From positions 62,001 to 126,000 of the forward strand of contig NZ_FNVU01000004.1 in assembly GCF_900107965.1 (NCBI RefSeq): a stretch of 64,000 nucleotides of DNA, read 5' to 3'. Origin of the DNA: Actinacidiphila yanglinensis (lineage in GTDB: Bacteria; Actinomycetota; Actinomycetes; Streptomycetales; Streptomycetaceae). Below the pieces are notes generated by a model that did not search any database, was not told the DNA's origin, and was given only the letters and a program-made list of their open reading frames with translations. A program made the position numbers and the translations under genes. This document shows, one piece after another, positions 58,608-64,000 of this stretch (position 1 is the stretch's first letter; each line of letters starts with the position of its first letter).

Positions 58608-59321
58608 ATGGCTGGCCGGAGGCGTTGGTCGACGGAGGAGATCCTGGACGCGGCGGCGGAGCTGCTGCGCACCAGCGACGCGGACTCGTTCAGCGTGCGC
58701 AGGCTGGCCGCGGTGCTGGGGACCGACTCCTCCAGCCTCTACCGGCACTTCCGCAGCAAGACCGAGCTCCTGCGCGCGGTCGCGGACCGGGTGCTGCTCG
58801 CCGCGATGGAGGATCACCGCGCGGAGGGCGACTGGAAGCAGCGCATCATGGCGCTGGCCCTGCGGCTGCGGGACGCCTTCGGCCGGCAGCCCCAACTCGC
58901 CGCGGTCTGGGGGCGTTACGCGTCGGGCGGTACCGGTTCCCGGCTGGTGATGGAAGAAGTGCTGGAGGCGCTGCGGGCGTCGGGGCTGCCCGACGCCGAG
59001 ATCCCGGTGCGCTACCACCGGATGGCGGTCCTGCTCGCTGCGTTGATCGCTTCCGAGGCGGGCGTCGCCTCGATCACGCCGGACGAGTACGAGCAGGGGA
59101 TGGAGCTGTTCCGCGTGGCGGTCCTGGGCGCCGACCCCGAGCGCTTCCCGGCCCTGGCCCACTTCGCCCGCGACATCCGCCCTCTCGGAGCCGACCGCCG
59201 TGCCGTGTTCGAGGAACTCCTCGCGGACCAGCTCGCCCAGGTCGAGGCGGTGGTGCGGGCGGGTGCGCCGCACGGTTCGGCCGCACCCGGGGGCGAGGGT
59301 CCTGCGCGTCCTTCGGCGTGA
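58608..59321 (+). CDS. TetR family transcriptional regulator
   Basis: A 237-residue regulator. The HTH (about 8-55) is RWSTEEILDAAAELLRTS, then SVRRLAAVLGTDSSSLYRHF and RSKTELLRAVADRVLL. The C-terminal ligand domain (about 70-215) matches the TetR_C all-helical type. GAGGAGGACG precedes ATG 58608. It is divergent from the serine hydrolase and likely binds the palindrome at 58547-58563. Confidence 0.88.
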   Translation: MAGRRRWSTEEILDAAAELLRTSDADSFSVRRLAAVLGTDSSSLYRHFRSKTELLRAVADRVLLAAMEDHRAEGDWKQRIMALALRLRDAFGRQPQLAAVWGRYASGGTGSRLVMEEVLEALRASGLPDAEIPVRYHRMAVLLAALIASEAGVASITPDEYEQGMELFRVAVLGADPERFPALAHFARDIRPLGADRRAVFEELLADQLAQVEAVVRAGAPHGSAAPGGEGPARPSA

Positions 59322-59385
59322 CCGCGCGACTGTCCCGCTGACCGCGCGCCTGTGACCCGCGCCCGCCCGGGCGGGGCCCCGGCGG

Positions 59386-59745
59386 TCAGTCGTGCGAGGG
59401 CAGCCGGCCGAGCTGGTGGTCCGCGACGCTCAGCGCCTCGTCGACGAGGCGGCGCAGGTGGCCGTGGCGCAGCGCGTACACGACGCGGCGGCCGTCCTTC
59501 CGGGTGGTGACCAGCCCGGCCAGCCGCAGCCGGGCCAGGTGTTGGCTGACCGAGGTCCGCGTCGCCCCGCCGGCGGATTCGGTCAGCGTGGTGACGTCCG
59601 CCTCGCCCTCGCCGAGGCGGCGCAGGAGCACCAGCCGGGTCCGGTCGGCCAGGAGGCCGAGTACCTCGACGGCCGCGGCCAGCCGATCGCCGTCCTCGCG
59701 CTGTTGCGCATCATGCGCACCTGACAAGTGCATGCGTGCATCCAT
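59386..59745 (-). CDS. ArsR/SmtB-family metal-responsive repressor
   Basis: A protein of about 119 residues (ATG 59745; ATG 59733 also possible). The winged helix shows LGLLADRTRLVLLRRLGEG and RTSVSQHLARLRLAGLVTTRK with the wing KDGRRVVYALRHGHL. The last helix HLRRLVDEALSVADHQ places Asp/His in the alpha-5 metal-site pattern used by zinc sensors. It diverges from a CDF cation exporter with a 67-base gap holding ATGCGT and ACGCAC as an imperfect inverted repeat (59732-59751). Likely a zinc (or related metal) sensor that controls the exporter. Confidence 0.87.
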   Translation of the reverse strand: MDARMHLSGAHDAQQREDGDRLAAAVEVLGLLADRTRLVLLRRLGEGEADVTTLTESAGGATRTSVSQHLARLRLAGLVTTRKDGRRVVYALRHGHLRRLVDEALSVADHQLGRLPSHD

Positions 59746-59812
59746 ACGCACATGATGGTTTGATGGGAGCCGGAGGTCCAGTCCGGGCCGACGCGCGTCG
59801 GAAGGTGGCACG

Positions 59813-61045
59813 GTGAGCGAGCAGCCGCGGACCCACGAACCGCACGGCCACGGCCACGGCCACGTTCCGGGGGGCCACGCCGACCCGCACGGCGGCCACG
59901 ACCACCCGAACGGCCACGGCCACTCGCACGATCACGACCACCCGCACGCCGACCACCCGCACACCTCGCGGCGCTGGTCCCGTCTGCGGCACCGGATCGC
60001 ACACGTCCTCAGGCCGCACAGCCACGAGGCGAGGGACAAGGTCGACTCCGCGCTGGAGACCTCGCGCGAGGGCCTGCGCACCCTGTGGATCTCGCTGGCC
60101 GTCCTCGGCTCGACCGCGCTCGTCCAGGCCGTGATCGTCGCCGTCTCCGGCTCGGTCGCCCTGCTCGGGGACACCGTCCACAACGTCGCGGACGCGCTGA
60201 CGGCCGTCCCGCTGGGCATCGCCTTCCTGCTCGGCCGCAGGGCCGCGACCCGCCGTTACACCTACGGGTACGGGCGCGCGGAGGACCTGGCGGGCGTCGC
60301 GATCCTGCTGACGGTCGCCGCCTCGTCCGCGGCGGCCGCCTACGAGGCCGTCGACCGGTTCGTGCACCCCCAGGACGTCACCCACCTGTGGGCGGTGGCG
60401 ATCGCGGCGGGCGCCGGGTGCGCCGGCAACGAGTGGGTCGCGCGCTACCGGATCCGGACCGGGCGGCGGATCGGCTCGGCCGCGCTGGTGGCCGACGGCC
60501 TGCACGCCCGTACCGACGGCTTCACCTCGCTGGCCGTGCTCCTGGGCGCCGGCGGCGCCGCGATCGGCTGGCGGTGGGCCGACCCCGCCGTCGGCCTGCT
60601 CATCACGCTGGCCATCCTGACGGTCCTCAAGGACGCTGCCCGCGAGGTCTGCCGCCGGCTGATGGACTCCGTCGACCCCGCGCTGGTCGACGCCGCCGAG
60701 GAGGCGCTGCGCGGCGTCGCGGGCGTGCGGGGCGTCGGGCAGGTGCGGATGCGCTGGATCGGCCATGCCCTGCGGGCGGAGGCCGACATCGTCGTCGACC
60801 CCGAGCTGACCGTGGTGCGCGCGCACGCCTTGGCCGTGGACGCCGAACACGCCCTGATCCACGCCGTTCCGCGGCTGACGGCGGCGACCGTGCACACCGA
60901 CCACACCGAGCCCGCCGGCCACACCGTGCTCGCCGAGCATGTCGAGCACGGCCGGACCGTCCTGACCGGAGCGAGCAGCGCGGACTCCCATGCCGCGCTG
61001 GCCCACCACGCCGGGGCGGCCCCGGGGAGCGCCCCCACCCGGTGA
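59813..61045 (+). CDS. CDF-family cation (zinc) efflux transporter
   Basis: A 410-residue cation diffusion facilitator from GTG 59813 (GGAAGG upstream). A His-rich cytosolic N-terminus (HEPHGHGHGHVPGGHADPHG and on to about residue 52) probably loads metal. Six helices follow; the metal sites are VALLGDTVHNVADAL (H-x-x-x-D) and VADGLHARTDGF (H-x-x-x-D). The cytosolic C-terminal dimer domain (about 290-365) begins after DAAREVCRRLMD. Exports Zn2+ or similar ions; the divergent ArsR gene is the expected sensor. Confidence 0.92.
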   Translation: MSEQPRTHEPHGHGHGHVPGGHADPHGGHDHPNGHGHSHDHDHPHADHPHTSRRWSRLRHRIAHVLRPHSHEARDKVDSALETSREGLRTLWISLAVLGSTALVQAVIVAVSGSVALLGDTVHNVADALTAVPLGIAFLLGRRAATRRYTYGYGRAEDLAGVAILLTVAASSAAAAYEAVDRFVHPQDVTHLWAVAIAAGAGCAGNEWVARYRIRTGRRIGSAALVADGLHARTDGFTSLAVLLGAGGAAIGWRWADPAVGLLITLAILTVLKDAAREVCRRLMDSVDPALVDAAEEALRGVAGVRGVGQVRMRWIGHALRAEADIVVDPELTVVRAHALAVDAEHALIHAVPRLTAATVHTDHTEPAGHTVLAEHVEHGRTVLTGASSADSHAALAHHAGAAPGSAPTR

Positions 61046-61060
61046 GCGAGGGGCCCGGCG

Positions 61061-61090
61061 CCCCGCCCTGCCCCGCCCTGCCCCGCCCTG
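61061..61090. repeat. Three tandem copies of a 10-base unit
   Basis: CCCCGCCCTG is repeated exactly three times, just after the exporter gene. No coding role; probably slippage-prone sequence. The rest of the 61046-61285 gap contains no gene I can support. Confidence 0.8.
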
Positions 61091-61285
61091 CTCCGACCCG
61101 GCGCCGGAAAACCGGTGGAACGCCGCCGTCGCGCGCCGCTAGCGTGCCGCCGAACCACGTCGTCCAGGCAAGGACATGCCGTTGTACACCGTGTGAGACC
61201 TCCCGAGCGCTGATCGGTCGCGCGTCGCGCCTGCGCGCCGCGCTGCTTTTTGCTGCGGACTTCTCACTGGAACCGGTGTACTCCC

Positions 61286-61834
61286 GTGCTCGAAAACTGG
61301 GTGGTCATGCCCACCTGCCTGCCTCTCGTCCTCCGGCGCTGCCGTACGTGCCCGTCGGGGCGCTTCCGGGCCGGCGGAAAATTCCGTGTCAACGCCCACC
61401 ACAAACTCCTCGACGTCTGGCTCCTGGTGCTGTGCACCGCCTGCGGGGAGACGGCGAAACTCACGGTCCTGGAGCGGGTCAACGTCCGCTCCGTGCCGGC
61501 CGACCTGCTGGACCGGCTCCATGGCAACGACCTCGCCCTGGCGGCCGAGTTGCTCCAGGATCCGGTCGTGCGGCGCCGCAACCGCATCGCCCTGGACTGG
61601 GACGGCGCCTGGTGCCTCGACACCGGCGGATCGGATCACCTGGACCGCGAGGTGATCGACGTCTCGGTGCGGTTCGCGGCGCGAATCCCGGTCCGGCCGG
61701 TCCGGCTGATCGCCGAGGGCTGCGCGCTTCCGCGAGCCGAGGTCGAGAGGCTGATCGCGGAGGGGAGGATCGTCTCGGCGGTCCGGCTGGGCGGACGGCT
61801 CTCCGGCGACTTCACCTTCACCCTCAAACGCTGA
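61286..61834 (+). CDS. DUF1062 family protein
   Basis: About 182 residues from GTG 61286. It opens LENWVVMPTCLPLVLRRC, then C-P-S-G-RF, GGKFRVNAHHKLLDVWLLV and LCTACGETAKLTV: two C-x-x-C pairs (RRCRTC and LCTAC) likely bind zinc in the N-terminal half. The C-terminal half (LDWDGAWCLDTGGSDHLDRE, then VRPVRLIAEGCALPRAEVE) completes the family pattern. Function is unknown. A hairpin at about 61845-61883 follows. Confidence 0.86.
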   Translation: MLENWVVMPTCLPLVLRRCRTCPSGRFRAGGKFRVNAHHKLLDVWLLVLCTACGETAKLTVLERVNVRSVPADLLDRLHGNDLALAAELLQDPVVRRRNRIALDWDGAWCLDTGGSDHLDREVIDVSVRFAARIPVRPVRLIAEGCALPRAEVERLIAEGRIVSAVRLGGRLSGDFTFTLKR

Positions 61835-61933
61835 ACCCTCCCCTGGGGCGGGGCCGAGGAGAGGAGGTGGGCGGCCCCGTCCCGGGGGGACCCGTGCGCC
61901 CGGAGCGCCCGGGTTTGCGTTTGTGAAGGCGAC

Positions 61934-61944
61934 CGGCCATATTG
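61934..61944. promoter_or_regulatory. Shared motif copy 1 (CGGCCATATTG) upstream of the TetR gene
   Basis: CGGCCATATTG, 28 bases before the TetR start. Nearly identical (10 of 11) to the copy before the alcohol dehydrogenase at 62729-62739, which suggests a binding site for this TetR. Confidence 0.5.
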
Positions 61945-61972
61945 GGCAGTCGATCGAGGGAGGTGTGCCGTC

Positions 61973-62545
61973 ATGGCGCGTCCGTCGAAGCGCGAGGAGA
62001 TCGCCAGGGCAGCCCTGCAGCGGTTCCACGCGCAGGGTTTCCACGCCACCGGCATCGCCGACATCACCACGGCGGCCGGGGTGCCGAAGGGGTCGTTCTA
62101 CAACCACTTCTCCAGCAAGGAGGAGAGCGCGGCCGAGGCGATCGGCCGGTACGGCGAGAGCCGGCGCTTCGACATGCTCACCGCCCCGGGGCGCCCCCCG
62201 CTGCAGCGGCTGCGGGCGCACTTCGAGCACCTGGGCGCCGAGACCGTCGAGAGCGGCTACGCCCAGGGCTGCCTGATGGGCAACCTCAGCGCCGAAGTGG
62301 GCGACCACAACGACGAGTTGCGGGGCGCGCTCCGCGACGGCTTCGCGACGTGGGCCGGGCACATCCGCCAAGTGCTGGCCGAGGCCCGGGAGGCCGGGGA
62401 CATCGCGCCCGGGCTGGACATCGCGGCCACCTCGCTGTTCCTCCTCAGCGCCTGGGAGGGCACCCTGCTCACCGCCCGCGCGGAGAAGTCGTACGCCCCC
62501 TTCGAGGCGTTCTTCCGCACGGTCTTCGAGGTCGTCCTGCGCTGA
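61973..62545 (+). CDS. TetR family regulator (AcuR/YxaF-like)
   Basis: A 190-residue regulator. HTH (about 5-52): KREEIARAALQRFHAQGFHA, TGIADITTAAGVPKGSFYNH and FSSKEESAAEAI. The C-terminal domain includes GYAQGCLMGNLSAEVGDHND, a signature of the TetR_C_16/AcuR-type group that responds to electrophiles such as acrylate. It precedes an alcohol dehydrogenase gene by 231 bases on the same strand; both carry the same upstream motif, so it is likely an auto-repressor that also controls the dehydrogenase. Confidence 0.88.
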   Translation: MARPSKREEIARAALQRFHAQGFHATGIADITTAAGVPKGSFYNHFSSKEESAAEAIGRYGESRRFDMLTAPGRPPLQRLRAHFEHLGAETVESGYAQGCLMGNLSAEVGDHNDELRGALRDGFATWAGHIRQVLAEAREAGDIAPGLDIAATSLFLLSAWEGTLLTARAEKSYAPFEAFFRTVFEVVLR

Positions 62546-62728
62546 GGCGGAGGTCGGGGGCTCCCGCACCCTCGGCGGTCCCCGGCGCTTCCCGGCGGTC
62601 CCGACACTTCCCGGCAGCCCTCCGTGCTGCCCCGCGCCGCCCTCTACGGGCCTCCGCGGTCCTCCATGGCCCTCGGCCACCCACCACCGTCGACCCACGG
62701 CCGAGCCGTTTGCGGATTTAAAGATGGT

Positions 62729-62739
62729 CGGTCATATTG
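62729..62739. promoter_or_regulatory. Shared motif copy 2 (CGGTCATATTG) upstream of the alcohol dehydrogenase
   Basis: CGGTCATATTG lies 37 bases before the dehydrogenase start, next to an AT-rich TTTAAAGATGG stretch that may contain its -10 box. It matches copy 1 at 61934-61944 at 10 of 11 positions. Confidence 0.5.
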
Positions 62740-62776
62740 AAACGGGGAACCACGTCCGACCGACAGAGGGACAGTC

Positions 62777-63793
62777 ATGAACACCTACCGTGCACTGGAA
62801 GTCACCGGCTCCCACGACTTCCGGCTCGTCGCGCGCGAACTGCGCGAACCCGCCCCGCACGAGGTGCGGGTCCGGGTCGAGTACTGCGGGGTGTGCCACA
62901 CCGACGTGCTCGCCGTCGAGGGCCTGCGGGCCGACCCGAGCCGGCCGGTGGTGCCCGGCCACGAGATCGTGGGCGTCATCGACGCCGTCGGCCCCGGCGT
63001 GCGCGCCTGGCACGTCGGCGAGCGGGTCGGCGTCGGCTTCCTCGCCGGCCACTGCGGCGAGTGCGACCCCTGCCGCCGCGGCGACTTCGTCAACTGCACC
63101 GACCAGGAGCAGACCGGGACCACCGTCGACGGCGGCTACGCCGAGTACGTGCACGCCCGGACCAGCGGCCTGGTCCGCGTGCCCGAGGGCATCGCTCCCG
63201 CCGAGGCGGCCCCGCTGCTGTGCGCCGGCCTGACCACCTTCACCGGGCTGCAGCAGGCCGGCGCCTCCCCGGGTTCGCTCGTCGCGGTCCAGGGCATCGG
63301 CGGACTCGGCCACCTCGCCCTGCAGTACGCGCGCAGCCTCGGCCACCGGGTGGCGGCGATCGCCCGGGGCGCCGAGAAGGAGGAGTTGGCCCTCGGGCTC
63401 GGCGCCCACCACTACATCGACAGCAGCGCGCAGGACCCGGCCGCGGCCCTGCAGGCGCTCGGCGGTGCGGCGGCGGTGCTGGCGACCGCGTCGAGCGGCG
63501 CGTCCATGAGCCCCCTGGTCGCAGGGCTCGCCCCGCGCGGGCGGCTCGTCGTCCTCGGCGCCGCTCCGGACCCGCTGGAGGTGCGGACCACCGAGCTGAT
63601 CTTCGGTTCGCGCAGCCTGCTGGGCCACCTCACCGGCACGCCGATCCAGAACGAGGACAACCTCGCCTTCAGCGTCGCCAACGGGATCCGGCCGCGGATC
63701 GAGACCGTCCCCCTCGCGGACGCCCCGAAGGGGTATGCGCGCATGCTCGCCGGGCAGGCCCGCTTCCGCGTGGTGATCGACGCCGCCGCCTGA
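62777..63793 (+). CDS. Zinc-dependent alcohol dehydrogenase
   Basis: A 338-residue medium-chain dehydrogenase of normal length. Catalytic zinc: EYCGVCHTDVLAVEG (Cys) and VPGHEIVGVI (His-Glu). Structural zinc: CGECDPCRRGDFVNC (four Cys). Rossmann motif VQGIGGLGHLALQYARSL for NAD(P). Substrate is probably a primary alcohol or aldehyde; the regulator next door hints at a reactive aldehyde or acrylate-type inducer. ATG 62777 follows GAGGGACAGTC. Transcribed separately from the TetR gene, with the shared operator upstream. Confidence 0.92.
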   Translation: MNTYRALEVTGSHDFRLVARELREPAPHEVRVRVEYCGVCHTDVLAVEGLRADPSRPVVPGHEIVGVIDAVGPGVRAWHVGERVGVGFLAGHCGECDPCRRGDFVNCTDQEQTGTTVDGGYAEYVHARTSGLVRVPEGIAPAEAAPLLCAGLTTFTGLQQAGASPGSLVAVQGIGGLGHLALQYARSLGHRVAAIARGAEKEELALGLGAHHYIDSSAQDPAAALQALGGAAAVLATASSGASMSPLVAGLAPRGRLVVLGAAPDPLEVRTTELIFGSRSLLGHLTGTPIQNEDNLAFSVANGIRPRIETVPLADAPKGYARMLAGQARFRVVIDAAA

Positions 63794-63822
63794 GGCCGCT
63801 CCGGGGCCCGGGTGAGCGCGGA

Positions 63823-63850
63823 GTACGCGGCGGGCCGGCCCACCGCGTAC
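63823..63850. repeat. Palindrome copy 1
   Basis: A 28-base near-perfect palindrome (GTACGCGG-C-GGGCCGGCCC-A-CCGCGTAC) downstream of the dehydrogenase. Its 25-base core (63824-63848) recurs exactly at 63950-63974. Confidence 0.7.
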
Positions 63851-63949
63851 CCCGGTGTCGCCGGCGGTCGGCCCGGCGTCCTGCGCGACCGCGGTCGCGG
63901 GGAGGGACCCGGGCGCCGAGACGGCCAGGGAGAGCGCTGCCGTCGCGGG

Positions 63950-63974
63950 TACGCGGCGGGCCGGCCCACCGCGT
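63950..63974. repeat. Palindrome copy 2
   Basis: Exact 25-base repeat of 63824-63848, 126 bases further on, in the same orientation. The surrounding 207 bases to the window end hold no gene I can support, and sequences outside the two copies (CCGGGTGAGCG near 63808-63818 and CGCTCACCTGG near 63981-63991) are roughly inverted. Confidence 0.65.
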
Positions 63975-64000
63975 CCTGCCCGCTCACCTGGGGCCCGGGC

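Noticed and set aside
1..64000. Biosynthetic gene cluster, prophage or complete integrative element
   Set aside because: No PKS/NRPS, terpene, integrase, portal, tape-measure or replication gene was seen; PhzF and the MurG paralogue alone are not enough.

Overview
The window is very GC-rich actinobacterial chromosome, most likely from Streptomyces or a close relative. The support is third-codon-position GC, frequent GTG starts, four-base start/stop overlaps between genes, leaderless transcripts, Tat and lipobox export signals, and Streptomyces-type families (DUF5954, DUF6191, I36 inhibitor, FG-GAP, MmyB-like XRE regulators). All of it is linear single-copy genes. I see no rRNA, CRISPR array, transposase or PKS/NRPS cluster. 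There are two tRNA genes: Glu(TTC), minus strand, and Lys(TTT), plus strand.

Region by region. 0.1-3.4 kb: PhzF-like isomerase, a lipoprotein, and a Tat-exported metallophosphoesterase. 3.7-12.2 kb: a Ser/Thr phosphorylation locus. An FHA protein and a membrane receptor kinase run left. A tightly overlapping operon runs right and encodes a small SPFH-like protein, a PP2C phosphatase, a soluble kinase, a von Willebrand A (TerY-like) protein and a small unknown, followed by a RanBP2-zinc-finger membrane protein. The operon resembles the TerY-P triad (vWA, PP2C, kinase). 12.3-15.3 kb: divergent MarR and FUSC exporter. 15.5-22.9 kb: an acetate module of LytS-type sensor kinase, LytTR regulator, small membrane protein and Na+/solute symporter, then a SatP-type acetate channel and acetyl-CoA synthetase. 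23-28.5 kb: HAD phosphatase, DUF5954, I36 inhibitor, DUF6191, and a four-gene set with a WXG100-like protein and a calpain-family protease.

28.6-35.4 kb: MFS exporter and AraC, a G1 glutamic peptidase, a dienelactone-hydrolase-like protein and XRE regulator, and type II NADH dehydrogenase. 35.6-37.3 kb: an orphan cytochrome bc1 b subunit. 37.3-41.8 kb: a divergent catabolic cluster (IclR plus ornithine-cyclodeaminase family protein; amidohydrolase plus an atypical M19 dipeptidase). 42-46 kb: secreted proteins, an orphan glutamate synthase small subunit, an FG-GAP protein, and a DUF2332 remnant beside tRNA-Glu. 46.5-51.7 kb: minimal metallopeptidase, a Ser/Pro-rich protein, a DEAD-box helicase with an apparent 5' attenuator, and an MFS transporter. 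51.8-53.4 kb: tRNA-Lys followed by a degraded island holding a 30-codon zinc-knuckle gene, a truncated S-adenosylhomocysteine-hydrolase-like gene and an orphan gene. 53.5-58.4 kb: cupins, a TerD-vWA fusion, an orphan MurG-like glycosyltransferase, and a serine hydrolase. 58.6-63.8 kb: TetR, an ArsR/CDF metal-efflux pair, DUF1062, and a TetR/alcohol dehydrogenase pair sharing an upstream motif. The last 200 bp carry a duplicated palindrome.

The most coherent unusual system is the TerY-P-like phosphorylation locus (3.7-12.2 kb). A TerD-vWA fusion at 54-55 kb belongs to the same general Ter-stress family, so two Ter-related loci lie in one window. Family assignments come from reading motifs by eye; no database search was run.
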